This document shows, in pieces, positions 51,396-60,241 of a stretch of DNA of 64,000 nucleotides; position 1 is the stretch's first letter, and every line of letters begins with the position of its first letter. The translations under genes were made by a program, and so were the position numbers. Where the stretch lies: the NCBI GenBank assembly GCA_903939515.1, contig CAJAHH010000009.1:1-64000 (forward strand), given 5' to 3'. The notes under the pieces were generated by a model. That model saw only the letters and a program-made list of their open reading frames with translations. It was not told where the DNA came from and made no database searches. This DNA is from an uncultured Verrucomicrobiota bacterium (GTDB taxonomy: Bacteria; Verrucomicrobiota; Verrucomicrobiia; Limisphaerales; UBA9464).

Positions 51396-52097
51396 ATGAA
51401 CCCACGTCCCATCGTCGCTCTCCTGCTGTGTCTGTCCCTCAGCTGTCCGGCCTGGAGTGCGGACGCATCGAAGAAAGCGGGGGCCGGCAAACCCATCCCG
51501 TGGATCGCCCTCTTTGACGGCAAGTCTACTACGGGTTGGCGCGGGTTTGGCAAAACCACCTTCCCGGAGCATGGGTGGATGGTGAAGGACGGCTGGCTGA
51601 CCCATGTCGCAAAAGGAGGCGGTGGCGACCTCATTACCGACCGGCTCTTCACCGACTTTGAACTGCGCTTCGAGTGGAAAATTTCGACGGGCGGCAACAG
51701 CGGCGTGAAGTACTTCATCGACGAGGCCCGTAAGGCAGCTATCGGCCATGAGTACCAACTCATCGACGATGCAGCCCATCCCGACGCCAAGCTCGGCCCG
51801 AAACGCCAGACCGCCGCGCTTTACGATGCCCTGCCGGCCCAGTCGCCCCGGGTCAAGCCGGCCGGACAAATCAATGAGTCGGCCATTCTCGTTCACGGAG
51901 ATTCCGTTGAGCATTGGCTCAATGGCGATTGCGTCCTCAAGTACCGGATCGGTTCCCCCGAACTCGCAGCAGCCAAGGCCGCCAGCAAGTTCAAAAACGA
52001 ACCGAAGTGGGGAACCCGCTTTGCGACTCCCATTCTGCTTCAAGACCACGGCGATGCCTCTGAATTTCGCAACATCCGCATCCGTGAGCTAAAGTAA
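51396..52097 (+). CDS. Secreted DUF1080 (3-keto-disaccharide hydrolase-like) protein, second copy
   Basis: 233 residues with a signal peptide (PIVALLLCLSLSCPAWSA). Domain motifs WIALFDGKSTTGWRGFG, LRFEWKISTGGNSGVKYFI and NESAILVHGDSVEHWLNGD, ending EFRNIRIRELK, identify the DUF1080 laminin-G-like fold. This copy differs from the one at 26694 in having a longer middle (HEYQLIDDAAHPDAKLGP), as in the hydrolase-type members. Preceded by 148 bases without a recognised gene. Confidence 0.9.
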   Translation: MNPRPIVALLLCLSLSCPAWSADASKKAGAGKPIPWIALFDGKSTTGWRGFGKTTFPEHGWMVKDGWLTHVAKGGGGDLITDRLFTDFELRFEWKISTGGNSGVKYFIDEARKAAIGHEYQLIDDAAHPDAKLGPKRQTAALYDALPAQSPRVKPAGQINESAILVHGDSVEHWLNGDCVLKYRIGSPELAAAKAASKFKNEPKWGTRFATPILLQDHGDASEFRNIRIRELK

Positions 52098-52157
52098 CTC
52101 TCTTCGGCCGGTCTCAACGCCCCGCCACTATCCCACCATCCTGCCCAAACCGCTTCC

Positions 52158-52203
52158 AGCCTGTCCCTCTGGCTTGTCGCGGGATCCTGGGATAGCCTGT
52201 CCC
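52158..52203. repeat. Two copies of the AGCCTGTCCC repeat core
   Basis: AGCCTGTCCC occurs at 52158-52167 and 52194-52203, 36 bases apart, directly before the start codon of the coiled-coil protein at 52207. The same 10-base core (inside TTACAGAGCCTGTCCCTAC) forms the array upstream of rarA at 36655-36865. I know of no other occurrence in the window. Confidence 0.75.
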
Positions 52204-52206
52204 CAG

Positions 52207-53919
52207 ATGACCCGTCTCCGGAGAATTCTTACGCACCTGTTCTTGGGGCTCTGCATCGGCGCGGCACAACTCTGCGCCGACGGCGCGGATGACGCGTTCA
52301 TCCGCATTTACAACCTGATCCAACAGGCCGAGGCCCATCGAGAAACTGGGCAATGGTCCTCGGCCCGCGAAGCGTTCACCGAGGCCCAGTCGGGCTTGGA
52401 AGTGCTCCGCCGAAATTATCCGACTTGGAATGAACGGGTGGTGGCCTATCGAATTCGCTACGTCGGCGAGCGCCTAGAGGCTCTTAAAAAAACTCCTGAG
52501 GCATTCAATAAGCCCTCCACCAACCCCGCAACTTCTGCGGCCGTGGCCTCCAATACGCCGCCCGCCGTGGCTCTGGCTCCGAATGGTGAAGTAGTGGCCC
52601 AATTCGAGCAGCTAAACCTCGAAATCCAGCGTCTCTCAGGCGACAAGCAATTGCTCGAAGCCAAACTGCGCGAAGCCCTCTCCGCCCAACCTGCCCCGGT
52701 CGATCCGCGTGAATTCCAATCAGCCATCGAACGGATCACCGCCCTGCAGACCACCAACAAGGTTCTTTTAGCCTCTTTAGAACAACAACAAACCGAGCGC
52801 CGCAACCTCGTCGACAAGGTGGTCGCCGACGAGGCCCGAGCCGCCCTCGATGAGGCCAACAAGAGCCTGCTAGAACAGAAAGTTGCTGCTGGGCGCATTG
52901 AAAAACAAAAGCAGGAGATCGAAACCAAACTAAAGAGCCTTCAGGCCGGACCGCTGCAAACCCTTCAAAAAGAGAACTCGACGCTCAAACAACAGGTTAC
53001 CGAACTGAAATCCGATACTGAACGCGGAAAACAGGTCGCTGATCTTGCTGCCAAACTCGCGCAAATCCAGATCAGCCTCGATGAGTCCAAGAAACGAAAC
53101 TCAACCCTGACCTCCGAGAAAACAGGTCTGGAGCGGCAACTAGCAGAACTCCAAGCCCGCACCTCCGAGGAAAGCCTGTCAAAGATCCGACAGTTGGAAA
53201 ACTCCCTAGCTCTAGCCAAGGCCAATGCGGAACATTCTCTCGCCAAAGCTGAATTAATCGCAGGCACGCTAGCCAAGGAGAAACAGACCCGCACCGACCT
53301 AGAACTGTCTAACCAGGCGCTCAAGACCAAGATCAACGACCTCACCCGAGGCGCCGAACAGCGTGCGGACTCGGTGAAAACCCTCGAAACAGCCTTGGCC
53401 GCCGAAAAGGCCGAACGCGAGGCCGTCCGAGCAGAACTCGCCGCCACGGAACGTAAACTAGCCAGCGCAACCACCGCTGCAACCAATACCACGGCCGTGA
53501 ACGCCAGTGTGCGCACCACGGAACTGGCCTCCCTGCGGTCCGAGGTTTGGAAGATTCGAGCATCCCTCAAGGAGGGAGCCTCCCGAGAGGCGGAACTTCG
53601 AACGGCCTTGTCCACAGAACGGGAGTTTCGCGAACGACTGGACCGTGAAAAAGCGGCCCTCGAAAAACGCCTCACCCTAGCCCTCAAGGCCGGTCCAGCC
53701 CTAGAGACACCAGTGACACCCGTTGTAGTCAAGGACACCTCCAAGGCTTTGGCCAAGATGGAGACGCGGGTCCGAAAACTCGAAGAAGAGCGCGACGCGC
53801 TTCAGCAACGCCTCCAAAAACTCACTCAAACCACCAAGCATCGGCTGTCCACCGGAGCCACATGGCGGGCCGTTACGGCCCGAGAACAAGTCGAAGAGTT
53901 TCATCGCCGGCGCCGTTGA
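52207..53919 (+). CDS. Secreted long coiled-coil protein
   Basis: 570 residues. A signal segment (LFLGLCIGAAQLCA, residues about 11-24) is followed by a TPR-like pair (IRIYNLIQQAEAHRETGQW; AREAFTEAQSGLEVLRRNYP, about 30-75), a Pro/Ala-rich linker and then about 380 residues of heptad-rich coiled coil (LKQQVTELKSDTERGKQVA; ALAAEKAEREAVRAELAATE and similar). No enzymatic domain. Function unknown; likely an envelope scaffold. ATG 52207 chosen; the frame is open upstream to 52174. Confidence 0.8.
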   Translation: MTRLRRILTHLFLGLCIGAAQLCADGADDAFIRIYNLIQQAEAHRETGQWSSAREAFTEAQSGLEVLRRNYPTWNERVVAYRIRYVGERLEALKKTPEAFNKPSTNPATSAAVASNTPPAVALAPNGEVVAQFEQLNLEIQRLSGDKQLLEAKLREALSAQPAPVDPREFQSAIERITALQTTNKVLLASLEQQQTERRNLVDKVVADEARAALDEANKSLLEQKVAAGRIEKQKQEIETKLKSLQAGPLQTLQKENSTLKQQVTELKSDTERGKQVADLAAKLAQIQISLDESKKRNSTLTSEKTGLERQLAELQARTSEESLSKIRQLENSLALAKANAEHSLAKAELIAGTLAKEKQTRTDLELSNQALKTKINDLTRGAEQRADSVKTLETALAAEKAEREAVRAELAATERKLASATTAATNTTAVNASVRTTELASLRSEVWKIRASLKEGASREAELRTALSTEREFRERLDREKAALEKRLTLALKAGPALETPVTPVVVKDTSKALAKMETRVRKLEEERDALQQRLQKLTQTTKHRLSTGATWRAVTAREQVEEFHRRRR

Positions 53920-53941
53920 ACCGACTCCCTCCCAAGCTCTT

Positions 53942-54670
53942 ATGGCCAGCAAGTTCTTCGTCCCCGGCACAGATCGAGCCCCCAAAGTGGGGGATCTGTT
54001 TGCCACCATCGCTCCTCGATATGATGTGATCAACGACCTCCAGAGCTTCGGAATGCACCGGCTTTGGAAGCAGCAAATGGTCGTCGAGGCAGGCCTCCAA
54101 CCCGGAAACCACGCGTTGGACGTTTGCTGCGGGACTGGCGATGTCACCTTCCGCTTGGCGCGAACCGGAGCCGACACTATCGGGTTCGATTTCAGCCACC
54201 CCATGCTCGCGGTCGCGGCAGAACGGGCGGCCCAAGATCCACTGCCCGCCGGTTCAGGCACGGTTTGTTTCCAACAGGGAGACGCCCTCCAACTTCCCTT
54301 TGCCGACCGGTCTTTCGATGTGGTGACCATTAGCTACGGCTTGCGCAATCTGGCCGACTTCCAGCGGGGCCTGCGAGAATTGACCCGGGTGCTCAAACCG
54401 GGCGGACGGTTGCTCGTCCTAGATTTCGGAAAACCCGACTTCCTTCCATGGCGATGGGTTTATTTCCAGTATCTCGAGCGAATTTGCCCTCTGTTTGGGC
54501 GTATTTTCTGCGGCGATGGCGACACTCACGGCTACATTCTCGATTCCTTGAAAGCCTACCCCGCTCAGCATGGGGTAGACGCCGCCTTGCGAGAACTTGG
54601 ATATATCGAGACCCGCATCCAGTGCTTCCTGGGAGGCACCATGACTCTCAACGTCGGTCAACGCCGGTGA
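53942..54670 (+). CDS. ubiE: Demethylmenaquinone/ubiquinone methyltransferase (UbiE/MenG)
   Basis: A 242-residue class I SAM-dependent methyltransferase. Motifs: YDVINDLQSFGMHRLWKQ, LDVCCGTGDVTFRLA (SAM-binding motif I), ISYGLRNLADFQRGL and LKPGGRLLVLDFGKP are specific for UbiE/MenG. Methylates the quinone ring; menaquinone is expected in this phylum. 22 bases after the coiled-coil gene. Confidence 0.95.
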   Translation: MASKFFVPGTDRAPKVGDLFATIAPRYDVINDLQSFGMHRLWKQQMVVEAGLQPGNHALDVCCGTGDVTFRLARTGADTIGFDFSHPMLAVAAERAAQDPLPAGSGTVCFQQGDALQLPFADRSFDVVTISYGLRNLADFQRGLRELTRVLKPGGRLLVLDFGKPDFLPWRWVYFQYLERICPLFGRIFCGDGDTHGYILDSLKAYPAQHGVDAALRELGYIETRIQCFLGGTMTLNVGQRR

Positions 54671-54753
54671 CCATCCATGGGAGTCCTGAGTGGGTGGGAT
54701 AAATTCCCGTCTGGCGATTCAACCAAAGATCCTTAGCCTATTACACAAGTGTG

Positions 54754-55191
54754 ATGAAGATCCTCTTCCTCAATGGTCCCAACCTGAATTTGCTCGGAAC
54801 CCGCCAACCGGAGATTTACGGCCGGGACACCTTGGCCAGTATCGAAGCCTCTGTTCAGGTGCGGGCCCAGACCCTCGGAGTCTCGGTGGAGTTCCGCCAG
54901 ACCAATGATGAAGGGCAATTGGTCACCTGGATTCAGCAAGCCAAGGGGGCTGTGCATGCCATCGCGCTGAATGCCGCCGCCTACACGCACACCAGTATCG
55001 CCTTGCGCGACGCCATCGCGGCCGTTGAGTTGCCGGTCATCGAGTTGCACTTGTCCAACATCCACGCCCGAGAGTCCTTCCGGCACCATTCGATGATCGC
55101 CCCGGTTTGCCGCGGGCAAATTAGCGGATTTGGTGCTTTGTCCTATATTCTGGCTCTGGAAGCGGCCGTTAATGTTAACAACTTGGCGTAA
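54754..55191 (+). CDS. aroQ: Type II 3-dehydroquinate dehydratase
   Basis: 145 residues. LNGPNLNLLGTRQPEIYG, QTNDEGQLVTWIQQA, NAAAYTHTSIALRDAI and ELHLSNIHARESFRHHS carry the catalytic Tyr, Arg, Asn, Glu and His residues of the dodecameric type II enzyme. Third step of the shikimate pathway. A GTG directly before the ATG (54751) is an alternative start. Confidence 0.95.
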   Translation: MKILFLNGPNLNLLGTRQPEIYGRDTLASIEASVQVRAQTLGVSVEFRQTNDEGQLVTWIQQAKGAVHAIALNAAAYTHTSIALRDAIAAVELPVIELHLSNIHARESFRHHSMIAPVCRGQISGFGALSYILALEAAVNVNNLA

Positions 55192-55394
55192 ACCTTGATT
55201 TTTACTCAAGTTGACGCAAAAACGAACCAGAAGTGAGTCTTGACCTAGGAAGCCAAATCTCCCTAGGTTGCCTCCAATGCGACACGCAACTGTCACTCAC
55301 GGAGGTTCCTCCGGAGCAGTTTCGGTTCGGCAATTAAGATCATCTTGAGGAGTTCCGCCCAATCCCTTGGAACGGCTCCAACCCAAAAAGCACT
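55192..55394. other. Intergenic region ahead of accB
   Basis: A 203-base leader for accBC. TTGACC (55240-55245) and TAGGTT (55264-55269), spaced 18 bases, form a weak promoter candidate. The same segment holds a CCTAGG pair flanking AT-rich bases (CCTAGG...CCTAGG, 55244-55269), which could be an operator. No gene was recognised. Confidence 0.4.
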
Positions 55395-55871
55395 GTGGAC
55401 CTGAAAGAAATCAAATCGATCATCGACTTGATGAAGAAGAACTCGCTCTCGGAGTTCGAACTCGAGGAGAAAGACTTCAAGATCAAGCTCAAGCGCCCCA
55501 TCGGCGGATCTGGTCCCATGTTGGGAGGCCCGGTGGACGACCCCGAGTTGACGGCCTATTCGGCTTTGGCTCGTCAGTCGGCTGCCTCCGTACCGGCTGC
55601 ACACGCTCACGGCTCCAGTTCAAGCGGTCCTGAATCGGAAATTAAGAGCCCGATGGTCGGAACCTTCTACAACACCCCTTCCCCGGACTCGGCACCCTAC
55701 GTCGAGATCGGCAGCGAGGTCGGACCCGACACCGTCGTTTGCATCCTGGAAGCCATGAAGGTCATGAACGAGATCAAGGCCGAAGCCCGGGGCATCATCA
55801 CGTCCATGGTCGCAGAAAATGGCAAACCGGTTGAGTTTGGCCAGGTTCTGTTCAAGATTCGCCCGCTTTGA
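55395..55871 (+). CDS. accB: Acetyl-CoA carboxylase biotin carboxyl carrier protein
   Basis: 158 residues, GTG start. N-terminal helix-rich part (KEIKSIIDLMKKNSLSEFEL), a Ser/Ala/Gly linker and the biotinyl domain (SPMVGTFYNTPSPDSAPYVEIG). The biotin-accepting Lys122 is in EAMKVMNE. Carries carboxybiotin between AccC and the transferase in fatty acid synthesis. Followed by accC after 95 bases. Confidence 0.95.
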   Translation: MDLKEIKSIIDLMKKNSLSEFELEEKDFKIKLKRPIGGSGPMLGGPVDDPELTAYSALARQSAASVPAAHAHGSSSSGPESEIKSPMVGTFYNTPSPDSAPYVEIGSEVGPDTVVCILEAMKVMNEIKAEARGIITSMVAENGKPVEFGQVLFKIRPL

Positions 55872-55966
55872 ATCGGTGGCTCTCCTGCTGCCTGCTCTGA
55901 GATACTCCCAATTCCCGGCAGACTCGACGTTGTCGAGTCTGGCACCGGAATGTTCCTGTACCTGTC

Positions 55967-57352
55967 ATGTTTGAAAAGATCCTGATCGCCAACCGTGGTG
56001 AAATCGCCATGCGCATCATCCGCGCCTGCCGCGAGATGAACATCAAAACGGTGGCCGTCTATTCCAAGGCGGATGCCAACTCGATGCATGTCCAGGTTGC
56101 CGACGAGGCCATCTGCATCGGAGACGGCCCCTCGACCGACAGCTATCTCCGAATCGACCGCCTCATTTCAGCCGCGGAAATCACCGACGTGGATGCCATC
56201 CATCCCGGCTACGGTTTCTTGAGCGAGAACGCACATTTCGCCGACGTCTGCGAGAGTTGCAACATCCGCTTCATCGGACCCCGTTCGGCGGCCATGAATG
56301 CGCTGCACGACAAGTCCAGCAGCCGCGATCTCGCCAAGCGGGCCAAAGTCCCAACGCCTCCCGGTTCGGATGGCTTGGTCGAGACCGAGCAAGAAGCACT
56401 CACGGTCGCCAAGCGCATCGGCTATCCAGTGATGATCAAGGCCATCGCCGGCGGTGGTGGTCGCGGAATGCGAGCTGCCCACAATGACATATCGCTCATC
56501 AAGGGGTACCATACCGCTCGCACCGAAGCCGAAAAGGCTTTCGGCAATTCCGGGGTCTACATCGAGAAATTCATCGAGAACCCGCACCACATCGAGTTTC
56601 AAATCCTCGGCGATACCCGGGGCAACATTATCCATTTGGGTGAGCGAGACTGTTCTATCCAGCGTCGCCACCAGAAGGTCATCGAGGAGACCCCCTCGCC
56701 GCTGCTCGACCGAAAAGACCTCAAGGATCTTCGCAAGAAGATGGGCAAGGCAGCACTGGCCATCGCCGAGATGGCCAATTACACCAATGCCGGCACTGTT
56801 GAGTTCATTGCGGACGACTCGGGCAACTTCTACTTCCTAGAGGTCAACAAGCGCATTCAAGTCGAGCATCCCATCACCGAAGAGGTCACAGGGGTCGACT
56901 TGGTGAAACAGCAAATCCTCATCGCTGCCGGCGAGAAGCTCACGATCAGCCAGAGCGATGTGGTCCTCAAAGGCCATGCCATCGAGTGCCGGATCAATGC
57001 GGAGGATCCCTTCAACGACTTCCGCCCCAGCCCCGGACGGATCGAGATGTACTACCCGCCGGGAGGGCCGGGAATCCGTCTCGATTCCCATGCCTATGCG
57101 GGCTACACCATTCCGCCCTACTACGACTCGATGATCGGAAAGCTCATTGCCGTGGGCAAAGACCGGACCGACGCCCTCAACAAAATGGCTCGAGCCCTCG
57201 GTGAGTTCATGGTCACCGGAATCAAAACCACCATCCCCTTCGAGTTGGCCATCCTTCAAGATCCCGACTTCCGTCGCGGTCACTACACGACAAACTTCGT
57301 CGAACGGTTCTTGGGCGGTGCACGCCGCGAACTCATCCAAGACAAGGCCTGA
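55967..57352 (+). CDS. accC: Acetyl-CoA carboxylase biotin carboxylase
   Basis: 461 residues. [28 protein letters not shown], the glycine-rich ATP loop [26 protein letters not shown] and [20 protein letters not shown] are the standard biotin-carboxylase blocks (the usual N-T-R of the last one reads N-K-R here). Carboxylates the biotin of AccB using ATP and bicarbonate. The accA/accD genes are not in the window. Confidence 0.96.
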   Translation: MFEKILIANRGEIAMRIIRACREMNIKTVAVYSKADANSMHVQVADEAICIGDGPSTDSYLRIDRLISAAEITDVDAIHPGYGFLSENAHFADVCESCNIRFIGPRSAAMNALHDKSSSRDLAKRAKVPTPPGSDGLVETEQEALTVAKRIGYPVMIKAIAGGGGRGMRAAHNDISLIKGYHTARTEAEKAFGNSGVYIEKFIENPHHIEFQILGDTRGNIIHLGERDCSIQRRHQKVIEETPSPLLDRKDLKDLRKKMGKAALAIAEMANYTNAGTVEFIADDSGNFYFLEVNKRIQVEHPITEEVTGVDLVKQQILIAAGEKLTISQSDVVLKGHAIECRINAEDPFNDFRPSPGRIEMYYPPGGPGIRLDSHAYAGYTIPPYYDSMIGKLIAVGKDRTDALNKMARALGEFMVTGIKTTIPFELAILQDPDFRRGHYTTNFVERFLGGARRELIQDKA

Positions 57353-57447
57353 GGCCCCAGGGCTCAAGCCCCAGTTCAAGGTTCAGAAGAAAAATCGTTC
57401 GTTAGATGCACTCGCTGCTTGGTCTTGCCGGTACCGTTGGTTAAACC

Positions 57448-58971
57448 GTGGGGGTGTCCTCCGACTCTCCGACGGTTTCCACCCGCTCCGCCTCTGCGGA
57501 TTCGTTCCCGCCGCAGATCAAGTACATCATCAGCAACGAGGCCTGCGAGCGATTCAGTTTCTACGGGATGCGCAGCATCCTCACCCTGTACATCGCCAAA
57601 CACCTCGGTCAGGGATCCTCGAAAGCCTCTGAGGTTGTTCATCTGTTTGTCTTCGGCGTGTATTTCATGCCTCTTTTCGGAGCCTGGCTGTCAGACCGAG
57701 TTCTGGGCCGCTACAAGACCATCCTCTTCATTTCCCTATTTTACTGCCTCGGTCACGGGGTGTTGGCGATGGCCGATTTGGTGCAGACGCAGGAGAACAA
57801 GCTTTGGCTGCTCTACGCGGGCCTGGCGCTGATCTCCTTAGGCGGTGGCGGCATCAAACCCTGCGTCTCGGCCTTTGTTGGCGATCAGTTCCACGCCGGT
57901 CAAGGACACCTGCTCCAGAGGGCCTACGGCCTGTTCTACTGGAGCATCAATTTCGGATCCTTCTTCTCGTTCCTAGTCATCCCTCGCGTCGCCAAAGACT
58001 ACGGATACGGCTGGGCATTCGGTGTCCCGGGCCTCTTCATGGCTTTGGCCACGTTCCTGTTCTGGATGGGCCGCAAGCATTACATCCACGTCCCTCCAGC
58101 GGGGCCGAAGGGGGGCAGCTTCTGGGAAATGCTCTGGCATGCCCTCACCCATCCGGCCGGTCGCCGGCAAGGAGCCGGATTCTGGAGCGCCTGCGAGCAT
58201 CGCTACTCGCGCGACCAGGTGGAGGCCGCCAAAGCGGCCACCAAGGTGGCTATGGTCTTCGCATTGATCCCCTTCTTCTGGGCTCTCTGGGACCAGAATA
58301 GCACCACCTGGGTCCTACAGGGTGACAAGATGACTCCTTATATCTTCAGCGAAGGAACCCTCGGCTTCCCGATCGTGGGACCGGTGCTCCGCTTCATCAT
58401 TGGTGACCGTATTGGTGCAGAGCAAATGCAGTCGATGAACGCTCTGCTGGTGATGCTCATGGTCCCCATCTTCACCTACGTGCTCTTCCCTGTGACCGAG
58501 AAGTCAGGCCTTCGGGTGACCACCTTGCGCCGCATGGGGGCGGGCCTCTTCCTGACGGCCATCTCCTTCCTCATGGTGTCGGTGATCGACCAACGGGTGG
58601 CCGGCGGCGAGAAACTGAGCGTTCTGTGGCAAACCGTGCCCTACATTGTGCTGACCGCAGGCGAGGTACTGGTTTCCAACACCGGACTGGAATTCGCCTT
58701 CCGGGAAGCCCCAGCCACGATGCGCAGCACGATGATGAGCTTCTGGTTGCTGACCACCGCCTTGGGCAACCTTGCCATTGCCAAGGTCTTCGGGCTCAAC
58801 GTAAAGGAGCGCCTAGCCGATGGCACCGAGGTGCTGCATGTGTCCGGACCGGCTTTCTTCAATGTGTGTGCCGCGATGCTGTTTGTAGTGGCCATCGGTT
58901 TCGTCTTCGTGGCCCTGCGTTATCAATACCGAGATTCGTCAAAGCCCACTTCAAGATCTGCAACCCATTGA
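57448..58971 (+). CDS. POT/PTR-family peptide transporter
   Basis: 507 residues, GTG start (another GTG two codons later). About 12-14 membrane helices. The ExxER motif reads EACERFSFYGMRSILTLYI in helix 1; FGAWLSDRVLGRYKTI and GGGGIKPCVSAFVGDQF are the PTR2 signatures, and NTGLEFAFREAP resembles the late PTR motif. Proton-coupled uptake of di- or tripeptides is the expected role. No neighbouring peptidase gene. Confidence 0.92.
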   Translation: MGVSSDSPTVSTRSASADSFPPQIKYIISNEACERFSFYGMRSILTLYIAKHLGQGSSKASEVVHLFVFGVYFMPLFGAWLSDRVLGRYKTILFISLFYCLGHGVLAMADLVQTQENKLWLLYAGLALISLGGGGIKPCVSAFVGDQFHAGQGHLLQRAYGLFYWSINFGSFFSFLVIPRVAKDYGYGWAFGVPGLFMALATFLFWMGRKHYIHVPPAGPKGGSFWEMLWHALTHPAGRRQGAGFWSACEHRYSRDQVEAAKAATKVAMVFALIPFFWALWDQNSTTWVLQGDKMTPYIFSEGTLGFPIVGPVLRFIIGDRIGAEQMQSMNALLVMLMVPIFTYVLFPVTEKSGLRVTTLRRMGAGLFLTAISFLMVSVIDQRVAGGEKLSVLWQTVPYIVLTAGEVLVSNTGLEFAFREAPATMRSTMMSFWLLTTALGNLAIAKVFGLNVKERLADGTEVLHVSGPAFFNVCAAMLFVVAIGFVFVALRYQYRDSSKPTSRSATH

Positions 58972-59039
58972 ACTGAAGCGACATTCAATCCACTGTAGAC
59001 CCGGGAAATTCAGAAGTTTCACCACACGCCACACCAGCC

Positions 59040-59741
59040 ATGTACTACATCCAAGGCGCCGATCAGAAGGAATACGGACCCGTTTCGGCAGACCAACTCC
59101 GCCAATGGATCAGTGAGAACCGGCTCAACCGGTTTTCTCCGGCCCGGGCCGACGGGGAATCGTTGTGGAAGACTTTGGGAGATTTTCCGGAATTTGCAGA
59201 AGTATTGGTTGGAACAGCACCTCCGGCTTCCGAAGCGCCGGCGTCTGCACTGTCCGAACCCTCAGCCGCCAGCGCCGCCAACGCCTCGCCCTATGGCAGC
59301 GGTTTTAGACCATCAACCCCGGGCATCTCCGAGTCGGCCATCGACGAAAAGATCAAGGTTCCGGCGATCGGCATCATCACCACCGGCGCTCTGGGTGCTC
59401 TGGTTTCCCTCGTGGGGGTCATCACCACGTTGTCGGGTTCCAACAAGAACACCGAAATCCCACCTGGCTTACCCCCCGAGGCAGCCGGCTTACTCAAGAG
59501 CTACCTGTTGGCGATGGAGCCCTTCAATTTGCCACTCAACCTGCTGGCGCTGATCCTGTCATCGCTGACGCTGGTGGCCGGCATCAAGATGCTCCAGCAT
59601 CGCTCCTACGGCCTAGTGATGGCCGGGGTGATTATTGGCATGCTCCCCTGCCTCAGCGGTTGCTGCTGCACGGGCCTGCCTTTCGGCATCTGGGCACTCA
59701 TCGTCCTCAGCAATCCGGAAGTCCGCAAATCCTTCCACTGA
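59040..59741 (+). CDS. GYF-domain membrane protein
   Basis: 233 residues. Residues 1-60 form a GYF_2-type (DUF4339) domain: YYIQGADQKEYGPVSADQLRQWI, then the FSPARADGESLWKTLGDFPEF end. A Pro/Ala/Ser linker leads to two to three membrane helices resembling DUF4190 (IGIITTGALGALVSLVGVI; VMAGVIIGMLPCLSGCCC). The GYF domain probably binds proline-rich peptides. Function unknown. Confidence 0.85.
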   Translation: MYYIQGADQKEYGPVSADQLRQWISENRLNRFSPARADGESLWKTLGDFPEFAEVLVGTAPPASEAPASALSEPSAASAANASPYGSGFRPSTPGISESAIDEKIKVPAIGIITTGALGALVSLVGVITTLSGSNKNTEIPPGLPPEAAGLLKSYLLAMEPFNLPLNLLALILSSLTLVAGIKMLQHRSYGLVMAGVIIGMLPCLSGCCCTGLPFGIWALIVLSNPEVRKSFH

Positions 59742-59769
59742 GCTCTCTCATCGCCAGTCACCAGTGACC

Positions 59770-60228
59770 ATGACGGCGCCCCCCGTGTTGCCCGACTCTC
59801 CGGAGCACGCACCCTCACCGGCCATGGGGGAGCCAACAACTTTGCCAATAGGGTTGAAGCGGTGGAACGTGGCGCTGGTTTCAGCCGTCGCCTGCGCAAC
59901 ACTCATCGCCTTGGCCCTGCTCTGGCGCTTTGAACCCCAGGGGCAGATCTTCTTTCCGCGCTGCACGTTTCACCAAGTAACCGGACTGCTCTGCCCGGGA
60001 TGCGGCGGATTGAGGGCCACTCACGCGCTCCTTCACGGAGACCTCAGCTCGGCGTGGCAACTCAACCCGTTGCTGGTGGCGTTTCTGCCCGTAGGAGCCT
60101 ACGCCGTCAGCGCTTGGGCCATCCAACAAGCGACCGGTCGCCGTCTCCCTCAACCGTTGAATTTCCGCTACCTGTGGGTGCTCGCGCTGGTGCTAATCTT
60201 GGGGTTCGGCGTCGGCCGAAATTTGTGA
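59770..60228 (+). CDS. DUF2752 membrane protein
   Basis: 152 residues with a helix at 35-50 and at least one more near the C-terminus. The signature CTFHQVTGLLCPGCGGLRATHALLHGD (CPGCGG with the LRATH tail) identifies DUF2752, small membrane proteins often encoded next to GYF/DUF4190-type proteins, as here. The ATG 59770 is preferred over upstream in-frame starts. Role unknown. Confidence 0.87.
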   Translation: MTAPPVLPDSPEHAPSPAMGEPTTLPIGLKRWNVALVSAVACATLIALALLWRFEPQGQIFFPRCTFHQVTGLLCPGCGGLRATHALLHGDLSSAWQLNPLLVAFLPVGAYAVSAWAIQQATGRRLPQPLNFRYLWVLALVLILGFGVGRNL

Positions 60229-60241
60229 GGGTTGCCCAAAA

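Noticed and set aside
51273..52049. 258-residue open frame on the minus strand
   Set aside because: Antisense to the DUF1080 gene, which has a signal peptide and domain motifs on the plus strand.
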